Made by a program: the position numbers and the translations under genes. From positions 1 through 12,980 of the forward strand of contig CAMPKR010000033.1 of NCBI GenBank assembly GCA_946887345.1: 12,980 bases of DNA, written 5' to 3'. The notes beneath the pieces are model-generated. The model was not told where the DNA came from and did not search any database. It saw nothing but the letters and a program-made list of their open reading frames with translations. Positions 7,389-12,980 of the stretch are shown here, piece by piece; position 1 is the first letter of the stretch, and each line of letters starts with the position of its first letter. The DNA is from an uncultured Bacteroidota bacterium. GTDB lineage: Bacteria > Bacteroidota > Bacteroidia > Chitinophagales > Chitinophagaceae.

Positions 7389-8831
7389 TCAGACCATCAT
7401 GTTCTTTACAAGGTTTCCCAGCTTTTTAAGGGCTCTGTCTATCTCGGGCCTCCACTGCATGCCATAGCTAAGCCGCATGCAGTTCTGGTAGCGGTCCTGC
7501 AGTGTAAACATACTTCCGGGCGCTATGCTGATCTTGTGCTGCATAGCCTCCTGGTACAGTTGGTAAGTATCGATGCCTTTATCCAGTTCCAGCCAGAGTA
7601 TAAATCCACCCTGGGGCCTTGTCACCTTCGTTCCGGCGGGGAAGTACTCATTTATGGCCCTTATGTATTGAAGGCTATTTGAGTGCATTGTCTGGCGGAG
7701 TTTACGCAAATGATGCTCGTACCTTCCGGTCGCGAGAAAGTTGGCAATTGCAGCCTGCTGTGGCGTGGCGGAAGTAATACTGTGATACAGCTTCAGACGC
7801 TTTATTTGTTCTATGTACTTGCCCGGTGCCACCCACCCTACCCTGTAGCCGGGCGCGAGCGTTTTTGATACCGAGCCACACCAGAGCACATTGCCCTCCT
7901 CATCAAAACTCTTGCACGACTTGGGCCTGGTCTTACCGAAGTAAACATCGCCATAAAGATCGTCTTCTATCAAAGGAACTCCATGAAAAGCCAGCATCTT
8001 CACCAGTGCCTCTTTCTGGTCATCGGGCATGCAATACCCGAGCGGATTGCTGAAATTAGGCACCAGGAAGCAAGCCTTTACATCATGCTTTTGCAATGCC
8101 TTCTTCACATCATCGGGGTCAACACCGACATCGGGATCTGTTGGAAGTTCCAGCACTTTAATACCCATACTATTCGCCAGCCTCAGAGTGCCAAAGTATA
8201 CAGGACTTTCTACAGCTATTGTATCCCCACGCTTTGCCAGCGCCATGAGACAATATGCAACCGCATTCATACAGCCTGCAGTAGTCACAAGGTCATCGGC
8301 TTGTAGCCTTCCGCCCCATTGCATAGACCAGCGGGCTATCTGCCTGCGCAGCATTTCATTGCCCTGCAACTGTTCATACCCCGTACCGCTGGCTGGTAAT
8401 TCGCGAAGCGACTGCACCATTGATTTATTCAGCTTAGCCAGCGGCAACAGTTCCGGAGAGGGCACACTCAGAGAAAATTGTATGACACCGGGTTTCGAAA
8501 AATCGTTGTACACTTCAGAGATTATCGCTTCCACATTTTTATTCTTAGTAGTAAGCTGCGGATTGCTTTTCTCTATCTTCTGCGGAAAACGGGAAGGATT
8601 AAAACGAACGTAATACCCCGATTGCGGACGCGACTCTATAAGGCCCTTACCTTCCAGGTGGTAGTACGACTGCAAAGCCGTGCTGATACTGATATCGTGC
8701 TGCTTGCTGAGTGAGCGCACAGATGGCAATTTGTCGCCAATATTGAGCACCTTGTCCATTATTTGCTGCTCAATGCCCGAGGCGATGTGCAGGTATAAAT
8801 GCTCGTTTTTACCTTTTTGTGAAATTTTCAT
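7389..8831 (-). CDS. MocR-type transcriptional regulator (GntR winged helix fused to fold-type I aminotransferase)
   Basis: This is a 480-residue protein. Residues about 6-76 form a GntR winged helix-turn-helix (GDKLPSVRSLSKQHDISISTALQSYYHLEGKGLIESRPQSGYYV, numbered from ATG 8831). A linker of about 40 residues leads to an aminotransferase-like domain. PLP-site residues are visible: the N-P pair in VPNFSNPLG (N262), D290 and Y293 in IEDDLYGD, and the PLP lysine K323 in SVSKTLAPGYRVGW. MocR regulators use the PLP domain to sense amino acids or PLP derivatives and often control an adjacent divergent gene. Here that is the eamA-ilvE-dinB operon, so that operon is the most likely target. An in-frame TTG at 8852 belongs to the promoter -7 box, so ATG 8831 is chosen. 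The ligand cannot be read from sequence. Confidence 0.9.
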   Translation of the reverse strand: MKISQKGKNEHLYLHIASGIEQQIMDKVLNIGDKLPSVRSLSKQHDISISTALQSYYHLEGKGLIESRPQSGYYVRFNPSRFPQKIEKSNPQLTTKNKNVEAIISEVYNDFSKPGVIQFSLSVPSPELLPLAKLNKSMVQSLRELPASGTGYEQLQGNEMLRRQIARWSMQWGGRLQADDLVTTAGCMNAVAYCLMALAKRGDTIAVESPVYFGTLRLANSMGIKVLELPTDPDVGVDPDDVKKALQKHDVKACFLVPNFSNPLGYCMPDDQKEALVKMLAFHGVPLIEDDLYGDVYFGKTRPKSCKSFDEEGNVLWCGSVSKTLAPGYRVGWVAPGKYIEQIKRLKLYHSITSATPQQAAIANFLATGRYEHHLRKLRQTMHSNSLQYIRAINEYFPAGTKVTRPQGGFILWLELDKGIDTYQLYQEAMQHKISIAPGSMFTLQDRYQNCMRLSYGMQWRPEIDRALKKLGNLVKNMMV

Positions 8832-8849
8832 TAACAAAACTGTTATGGT

Positions 8850-8857
8850 CAAAAATA
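8850..8857 (-). promoter_or_regulatory. -7 element of the mocR-type gene
   Basis: On the minus strand TATTTTTG is a perfect TAnnTTTG match, 18 nt before ATG 8831, implying a leader of about 12-15 nt. No convincing -33 TTG was found at the usual distance, which fits a promoter that is weak or depends on an activator. Its upstream end overlaps the palindrome at 8855-8869. Confidence 0.55.
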
Positions 8858-8869
8858 CAAAAATTGTAT
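8855..8869. promoter_or_regulatory. Palindrome ATACAA-N3-TTGTAT, candidate operator of the MocR regulator
   Basis: A perfect 6+3+6 inverted repeat centred at 8862 overlaps the first bases of the mocR-gene -7 box. A regulator bound here would block that promoter, giving autorepression. The symmetry is read directly; the binding protein is inferred from position. Confidence 0.5.
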
Positions 8870-8873
8870 CTGT

Positions 8874-8901
8874 TTTGTTTCATATAATCTTCTGAATTTT
8901 G
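8874..8901 (+). promoter_or_regulatory. Candidate promoter of the eamA-ilvE-dinB operon
   Basis: TTTG at 8874-8877 is followed after 16 nt by GAATTTTG (8894-8901), which differs from TAnnTTTG only at the first base. The spacing is one below the usual range, so this is a plausible but imperfect promoter, as expected for a regulated operon. The predicted start near 8906 gives a leader of about 30 nt before ATG 8936. Confidence 0.4.
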
Positions 8902-8914
8902 TTCTGTAAAATTC
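8894..8914. promoter_or_regulatory. Inverted repeat GAATTTT-N7-AAAATTC over the operon -7 box, candidate second operator
   Basis: Perfect 7-base arms flank a 7-base spacer, centred at 8904. The left arm coincides with the candidate -7 box of the transporter operon. The centre lies 42 bp from that of the 8855-8869 palindrome, close to four helical turns. It could instead form a hairpin in the 5' leader. Confidence 0.45.
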
Positions 8915-8935
8915 AACTACCGTTCAAAGAACACT

Positions 8936-9874
8936 ATGACGAAACAGTCGAAGGCGTATGTAGCACTGGTATATATCTGTATAGTTTGGGGAACGACCTA
9001 CCTGGCGATAAGAGTGGCGGTTCAGTACTACCCCGCTTATCTTTTTGCCGGTGTAAGACAGGTGATAGCAGGGTTGATATTGATAGGAATCGGGCTGGCA
9101 ACAAATAAAGGCAGGGACTATTCAAAACAAAACATGCTGAGACAAATGCTGATAGGCTTCCTGTTGCTGACACTGGGTAATGGTTTTGTTACCTGGGGCG
9201 AGCAGTATATACCATCCGGTGTAGCTGCGCTCATTTGCTCGATGATGCCCATCTTCGCAGTTTGTTTCAATTTATATAGTTCTAAAAAGGAACAAATCAA
9301 CACCTTGATAGGTGCCGGTCTTTTGTTGGGGCTTGCAGGTGTGGGGTTGATCTTTAAAGACAATCTGGCGGACCTTAGCAACAAGGGCTACCTGATGGGG
9401 ATTATTGCTACACTTATTGCTACTTGCTCGTGGTCTTATGGCAGCATTAAGAGCAAGAAGTATCCGGCGCCAATAAATCCGATGTTCAACTCAGGCCTGC
9501 AGTTGTTCTTTGGTGGTGGCTTCATGTTGATCATAAGTCCCTTTGCTGACGACTACAGTAATCTTGCCTGGCATACAGAAGGCATCCTGTATCTTATCTA
9601 CCTGATCATTTTCGGATCGGTAATAGCTTATGCTGCTTACATTTTTGCACTCAGAGAACTTCCTGTAGGGATTACAACATTGTATGCGTATATCAATCCC
9701 CTGGTAGCGGTGATCATGGGCTATTTTATATTGAGCGAGCCACTGACAATTTATACTGCATTTGCATTCCTCGCCATAGTTGGCGGGGTATACCTGGTAA
9801 ACAAAGGATACAAGAAGCAACACAAAACGGAAGAGGTACTCAAATTTGAAACAAATCCTGTTAGTGAATCATAA
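8936..9874 (+). CDS. EamA/DMT-superfamily transporter
   Basis: This is a 312-residue inner-membrane protein with about ten hydrophobic helices arranged as two EamA halves. The first begins YVALVYICIVWGTTYLAIRVAVQYYPAY, with the family's WG-x-x-Y/F motif at about 18-22. The second begins around GYLMGIIATLIATCSWSYGSI (about 151-171). The segment NPLVAVIMGYFILSEPLT (about 254-271) is the typical conserved end of the second half. The C-terminus is a short polar tail. EamA proteins are drug/metabolite transporters, many of them amino-acid or metabolite exporters; the substrate is not readable. ilvE follows after only 6 nt, and the MocR-type regulator is divergent, so amino-acid or keto-acid transport is a reasonable inference. 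ATG 8936 is the first start at the natural N-terminus. Confidence 0.9.
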   Translation: MTKQSKAYVALVYICIVWGTTYLAIRVAVQYYPAYLFAGVRQVIAGLILIGIGLATNKGRDYSKQNMLRQMLIGFLLLTLGNGFVTWGEQYIPSGVAALICSMMPIFAVCFNLYSSKKEQINTLIGAGLLLGLAGVGLIFKDNLADLSNKGYLMGIIATLIATCSWSYGSIKSKKYPAPINPMFNSGLQLFFGGGFMLIISPFADDYSNLAWHTEGILYLIYLIIFGSVIAYAAYIFALRELPVGITTLYAYINPLVAVIMGYFILSEPLTIYTAFAFLAIVGGVYLVNKGYKKQHKTEEVLKFETNPVSES

Positions 9875-9880
9875 AAAAAC

Positions 9881-10936
9881 ATGCGTATGGAATACACAAT
9901 TTCAGTGAACACACGGAGCGAAAGAAAGGTAAAGGATACCAAATCCATCCCTTTCGGAGTACAGCCAACTGAACACATGTTCATAGCCGAGTATAAAAAC
10001 GGTGAATGGCGGAACGCGAGTATAGTTCCTTTTACAGAACTTACCATGAGTCCCTTTGCCTTATGCCTGCATTATGGCCAAACAGTGTTTGAGGGTATGA
10101 AGGCCTTTATGATGCAGAACGGAAAGGTTAATATCTTCCGCACTGATAAACACTATGATCGTTTCGCAAAGTCGCTGAAGCGCATGTGCATGCCGGTGGT
10201 ACCTAAAGGACTTTTCATGGAGGCCCTGCATCAACTGGTTCATTTGGACAGCAGTTGGGTACCCGAAGAGGAAGATGGATCGCTCTATCTGCGTCCTTTT
10301 GTGATCGCTTCTGAGGAGCGCCTGGGTATTAAGGCAGCCGAGGAATATCTTTTCCTTATAGTTTGTACGCCAGCCTACCAATACTACGCTCAACCGCTGA
10401 AAGTAAAGGTTGAATCCGAATACATCCGCGCTGCTGAAGGCGGCACCGGATCTACCAAATGCGGAGGCAACTACGGCGGGGCACTCTACCCCACCCAATT
10501 GGCACGCGAGCAGGGTTATGACCAGGTGATATGGACCGATGCCAAAAACCACGAGTATATAGAAGAATCGGGTACTATGAACCTGATGTTTGTAATAGAC
10601 GGAGTGCTTACTACTCCACCACTTTCAGGAACAATACTTGACGGCGTTACGCGTGACTCTATGCTGACGATAGCAAAACAACTGAATATTCCCGTAGATG
10701 TTCGTCCCATTAGTTATAAAGAAATAAAAGACGCCTTGCAAAGCGGCAAAAAAATAGAGGCATTTGGCGCAGGTACCGCCGCAGTAATTGCGCCCATTAA
10801 GACAATAGGCATGGATGGCGAAGATTACGATTGCTATATAGATGAAGATGCGATAATGTACGAACTGAAGAATGAGCTGTTCAAAATAAGGAGAGGGCTG
10901 ACGGAGGATGTAAATAAGTGGAACTATGTAATTTAA
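9881..10936 (+). CDS. ilvE: Branched-chain amino acid aminotransferase (type II)
   Basis: This is a 351-residue, full-length class IV PLP aminotransferase. It interconverts leucine, isoleucine and valine with their 2-keto acids using 2-oxoglutarate/glutamate, and acts in the cytosol. Landmarks are ALCLHYGQTVFEGMKAF (60-76), YLRPF with R138, the PLP lysine K193 in GGTGSTKCGGNYGG, EESGTMN (229-234; E-x-G-T-x-N binds the cofactor) and FGAGTAAVIAPI (295-306). Length and motif spacing fit the type II subgroup found in Bacteroidota and eukaryotes. It starts 6 nt after the transporter and stops 5 nt before the DinB-like gene, with no promoter visible between them, so all three are probably one transcript under the divergent MocR-type regulator. 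No key residue is missing. Confidence 0.95.
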   Translation: MRMEYTISVNTRSERKVKDTKSIPFGVQPTEHMFIAEYKNGEWRNASIVPFTELTMSPFALCLHYGQTVFEGMKAFMMQNGKVNIFRTDKHYDRFAKSLKRMCMPVVPKGLFMEALHQLVHLDSSWVPEEEDGSLYLRPFVIASEERLGIKAAEEYLFLIVCTPAYQYYAQPLKVKVESEYIRAAEGGTGSTKCGGNYGGALYPTQLAREQGYDQVIWTDAKNHEYIEESGTMNLMFVIDGVLTTPPLSGTILDGVTRDSMLTIAKQLNIPVDVRPISYKEIKDALQSGKKIEAFGAGTAAVIAPIKTIGMDGEDYDCYIDEDAIMYELKNELFKIRRGLTEDVNKWNYVI

Positions 10937-10941
10937 TTTCA

Positions 10942-11508
10942 ATGGCAACGGTAGAATATTTGAAAAGTGCCAAGAGGCAATTCCTGTATTATAAGACGCT
11001 GGGCGAAAAGGCCATGGCGCAGGTAGATGATGCAGGGATCAATTGGCAGACCAATGAGGAAAGCAACAGCATTGCTGTTATTGTAAAGCACCTCTGGGGC
11101 AATATGCTCAGCCGCTGGACTGATTTTCTTACTACAGACGGCGAGAAGCCCGGCCGGCAGCGCGATGCTGAGTTCCAAAATGACTGGAAGGGTCGTGACT
11201 TCATTGTGCAGAAATGGGAAGAAGGATGGAAATGTCTCTTCGGTGCACTGGAAAGCATAACAGATGATGACCTCAATAAAATAATCTACATCCGCAATGA
11301 AGGCCATACCATTCTCGAAGCCATCAACAGGCAACTGGCACACTATCCCTATCATGTAGGGCAAATGATCTACATAGCTAAGATGCTGCAAAATGAGAAC
11401 TGGCAGAGCCTTTCCATTCCACGCAACAAATCAAATGATTACAATGCCGATAAATTCTCCCAGGATAAAGGGATAAGGCATTTTACAGATAGTGAATTAA
11501 AGAAGTAA
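10942..11508 (+). CDS. DinB-superfamily protein (DUF1572-like)
   Basis: This is a 188-residue four-helix-bundle protein of the DinB/YfiT superfamily. The three putative metal-binding histidines are H50 (IVKHLWGNML), H134 and H138 (LAHYPYHVGQMIY), the usual His-x(n)-His-xxx-His pattern. The family includes damage-induced proteins and thiol-dependent transferases using bacillithiol or mycothiol; the activity of this subgroup is unknown to me. An in-frame GTG at 10918 would overlap ilvE by 19 nt. ATG 10942 lies 5 nt after the ilvE stop, begins at the natural MATVEYLKSAKRQF N-terminus and is preferred. It is the last gene of the eamA-ilvE operon and is followed by a strong terminator; its role beside an aminotransferase is not obvious. 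Confidence 0.85.
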   Translation: MATVEYLKSAKRQFLYYKTLGEKAMAQVDDAGINWQTNEESNSIAVIVKHLWGNMLSRWTDFLTTDGEKPGRQRDAEFQNDWKGRDFIVQKWEEGWKCLFGALESITDDDLNKIIYIRNEGHTILEAINRQLAHYPYHVGQMIYIAKMLQNENWQSLSIPRNKSNDYNADKFSQDKGIRHFTDSELKK

Positions 11509-11516
11509 AAAAAGCA

Positions 11517-11549
11517 ACAGTCCCTCAAAAATGAGGGACTGTCTTTTTT
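11517..11549. terminator. Bidirectional intrinsic terminator
   Basis: An 11-bp perfect stem (11517-11527 with 11532-11542) closes an AAAA loop. It is followed on the plus strand by a run of six T (11544-11549), ending the eamA-ilvE-dinB transcript. On the minus strand the same stem is followed by seven T after a 3-nt gap, so it can also end the convergent 11572-11979 transcript. Confidence 0.92.
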
Positions 11550-11571
11550 CTATAGTTACCATCTCAAACTC

Positions 11572-11979
11572 TTATTTATTCTCCATCCTTCTCCTTATTA
11601 TGTAGGCCATTACAAGCCCCAGGCCGGCGCCAAGAATGATGAGGGCAAAATACAATTCAGGGATATCCTCGGTACGCCTGAGGGTCCGCTCTACCCTTGC
11701 CCCCGTATCATCTAAATAAGGATACTTTTCAAACCATACATGTCTTACCTGCCTGTCAATAAGGAAGGCTATAAGAAGGCCGAGTCCTCCGCCGGCAAAT
11801 AATAATCCGTACCTGAGGCTCTGGAACGAGGAAGGCTCTGCCTGGGCATGATTCTGGCGGGGATTAATACCCTTTTCTATCAAGGCCATATTCTCCTTGT
11901 TGCGCAGGTAATACAGTGCAAATAAAGTAGTACATATGCTGAGCATAGCTACTATCGGGACAAGAATCTCTTCAAGCAT
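11572..11979 (-). CDS. Small membrane protein, DUF6249-like
   Basis: This is a 135-residue protein with three hydrophobic helices: about 5-25 (ILVPIVAMLSICTTLFALYYL), 55-74 (LRYGLLFAGGGLGLLIAFLI) and 109-128 (LYFALIILGAGLGLVMAYII). Between the first two lies a conserved-looking cytosolic motif, RNKENMALIEKGINP. Helix 1 plus a NKExMALIEKG motif resembles the DUF6249 family of Bacteroidota; I recognise it from the motif and not from a search. Its function is unknown. It is divergent from an ECF sigma factor gene across 143 nt, a neighbourhood I associate with this family, which hints at a link to that sigma factor's envelope signalling. It shares the bidirectional terminator with the operon on the other strand. 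Confidence 0.7.
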   Translation of the reverse strand: MLEEILVPIVAMLSICTTLFALYYLRNKENMALIEKGINPRQNHAQAEPSSFQSLRYGLLFAGGGLGLLIAFLIDRQVRHVWFEKYPYLDDTGARVERTLRRTEDIPELYFALIILGAGLGLVMAYIIRRRMENK

Positions 11980-12122
11980 GTTTTTCTTTTTTATGTGGTT
12001 ATTTACGTTTCTACCACTATGACGACGTACAGAGAAAAAAAGTTACAAATTTCTTTTTCAAAAAAATAGTTTGCCCTGCCTGTAACCTATATTTATCCGG
12101 AAGCGTCTATTTATAACAGTCA
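11980..12122. other. Divergent spacer between the DUF6249-like and ECF sigma genes
   Basis: This is a 143-nt AT-rich spacer. No perfect TAnnTTTG box is present. Near matches are TAACTTTT on the minus strand (around 12040) and TATATTTA on the plus strand (12088-12095) with a TTTG only 14 nt upstream. Neither has correct spacing, which is compatible with ECF-type promoters recognised by the sigma factor itself. Confidence 0.35.
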
Positions 12123-12674
12123 ATGGACCAAAGTCTACAAGATCCTGATATCATCCGGCAGGTGCTTAAGGGGCAGAAGCAGGCCTTTTCGGTGCTGGTG
12201 GAGCGCTATCAGCATTTTGTTTTTACTATAGCCCTGAGACATGTGAATAACCGGGAAGAAGCAGAAGAGTTGGCACAAGACGTATTTGTAAAAGCATACC
12301 GTTCCCTGGCCGACTATAAAGGTCAGAGCAAATTTTCCACCTGGCTGTATGCTATTACGCATCACACCTGCCTTTCGTTCATGCGAAAGAAAAAAGAGCA
12401 ACTGCTGAGCCTGGAAGAAAAACACGAACAGATTGCAGCCGGGTATACCGATAGCAAGACTACCAGGATACTGGTGCGGCAGGCCTTGCAGCATTTGCCG
12501 AAGGCAGATGCAGAAATACTGGCGCTCTTCTACCTGGCAGAACAATCACTTGAAGAAACCGGGCAGATACTTGGATTGAGCCTGAGTAATGTAAAGGTCC
12601 GCCTCTTCAGGGCAAGGCAAAAATTAAGAGATATTTTAGAGCAGAAGTATAAAGAAGAATTGAAACATCTGTAA
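12123..12674 (+). CDS. ECF-family RNA polymerase sigma factor
   Basis: This is a 183-residue sigma factor with only regions 2 and 4, typical of the ECF group. Region 2 spans about 22-92 (AFSVLVERYQHFVFTIALRH, then EEAEELAQDVFVKAYRSLADYKGQSKFSTWLYAITHHTCLSFMRKKK). Region 4 spans about 117-172 (LVRQALQHLPKADAEILALFYLAEQSLEETGQILGLSLSNVKVRLFRARQKLRDIL), including the -35-binding helix-turn-helix. It directs RNA polymerase to a small regulon, usually for envelope stress. The gene after it starts 11 nt downstream and looks like an anti-sigma or regulatory partner, so the pair probably forms an operon that may autoregulate. ATG 12123 is chosen because it precedes the natural N-terminus MDQSLQDPDIIRQVLKG. 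Confidence 0.92.
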   Translation: MDQSLQDPDIIRQVLKGQKQAFSVLVERYQHFVFTIALRHVNNREEAEELAQDVFVKAYRSLADYKGQSKFSTWLYAITHHTCLSFMRKKKEQLLSLEEKHEQIAAGYTDSKTTRILVRQALQHLPKADAEILALFYLAEQSLEETGQILGLSLSNVKVRLFRARQKLRDILEQKYKEELKHL

Positions 12675-12685
12675 ATTACAGTAGT

Positions 12686-12980
12686 ATGGAAAGCATAGAA
12701 GCGATAGAATTAAGACTGTGGAGCTACATTGATGGCGACTGCGATGCTGCCGAAAAGCTGGGCATCGCTGCACTTATTACTACAGACCCCGTGTGGAAGG
12801 AAAAATATGCAGAACTGCTTGCCGTACATGAAGGACTGCAGGCAATGGAAAGCGAGCACACTTCCTTGCGCTTCAGCAAGAATGTGATGGAGGCCATTGC
12901 AGATGTAAAGGTCGCCAGGGCAACCAATTCCTACATCAACCCATCGGTAATAAGGGGTGTGATCAGCTTCTCGGTCGCTC
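12686..12980 (+). CDS. Probable anti-sigma factor, 5' end only
   Basis: An open frame from ATG 12686 continues past the window edge and shows 98 residues starting MESIEAIELRLWSYIDGDCDAAEK. The LWSYIDG-D segment, followed by helices and no zinc-binding His-x3-Cys-x2-Cys motif, resembles the short cytosolic N-terminal domains of Bacteroidota anti-sigma proteins. The last visible residues (NPSVIRGVISFSVA) look like the beginning of a membrane helix. It follows the ECF sigma gene by 11 nt, which strongly suggests co-transcription and partnership. The assignment rests mainly on position and this weak N-terminal resemblance; a sigma-linked membrane protein of another kind is possible. Confidence 0.6.
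   Translation, partial: MESIEAIELRLWSYIDGDCDAAEKLGIAALITTDPVWKEKYAELLAVHEGLQAMESEHTSLRFSKNVMEAIADVKVARATNSYINPSVIRGVISFSVA

Noticed and set aside
7368..7393. Inverted repeat TCTGAA/TTCAGA around the end of the mocR-type gene as a terminator
   Set aside because: The stem is only 6 bp with a 14-base loop, includes the stop codon and is not followed by a T-run.
8833..8879. Outer inverted repeat AACAAAAC ... GTTTTGTT around the mocR operator
   Set aside because: Its centre (8856) does not coincide with the inner palindrome (8862), and the arms are low-complexity A/T-rich sequence, so chance is likely.
8934..9173. Minus-strand ORF opposite the transporter start, and other antisense ORFs in mutS2, ilvE, dinB and the sigma gene
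   Set aside because: All lie fully inside strongly supported genes on the other strand and show no recognisable domains.

Overview
The window looks like chromosomal DNA of a Bacteroidota bacterium, most likely of the Chitinophagaceae or a close relative. The evidence is the gene families (DUF4175 giant protein, DUF3667 zinc-ribbon membrane protein, a DUF6249-like small membrane protein, type II branched-chain aminotransferase), the weak Shine-Dalgarno signals, and several matches to the Bacteroidota vegetative promoter (TTG about 17-23 nt upstream of TAnnTTTG). This assignment was made by eye, without a database search. I see no RNA gene, CRISPR array, insertion sequence or phage gene. The window is gene-dense and no gene-free stretch exceeds 300 bases.

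Layout. 1-3374 (minus) is most of a very long DUF4175-family membrane/coiled-coil protein that runs off the left edge. A divergent spacer (3375-3560) holds a small octamer repeat array and the mutS2 promoter. 3561-5672 (plus) is a MutS2-type ATPase that ends after its KOW-like domain with no Smr nuclease domain. Its stop codon directly abuts the stop of a convergent DUF3667 membrane protein (5673-6623, minus). Next come a small exported protein of unknown function (6732-7304, minus) and a MocR-type GntR/aminotransferase regulator (7389-8831, minus).

The regulator is divergent from a compact plus-strand operon: an EamA/DMT transporter (8936-9874), a branched-chain aminotransferase IlvE (9881-10936) and a DinB-superfamily DUF1572-like protein (10942-11508). 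The gaps are 6 and 5 nt, and the operon is closed by a strong bidirectional terminator at about 11517-11549. The 104-nt regulator/transporter spacer holds two palindromes, each overlapping one of the divergent promoter -7 boxes, with centres 42 bp apart. I read this as a self-contained regulatory unit in which a PLP-sensing MocR protein may control amino-acid transport and branched-chain amino-acid transamination.

The right end holds a small DUF6249-like membrane protein (11572-11979, minus), an ECF sigma factor (12123-12674, plus) and the start of a probable anti-sigma gene (12686 to the edge). No clearly new system is visible. The strongest candidates for follow-up are the mocR/eamA-ilvE-dinB unit with its paired palindromes, the Smr-less MutS2, and the octamer array in the mutS2 promoter. 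Two genes (mutS2 and mocR) have apparent TTG starts that are really the last three bases of promoter -7 boxes, so their starts are moved downstream here.
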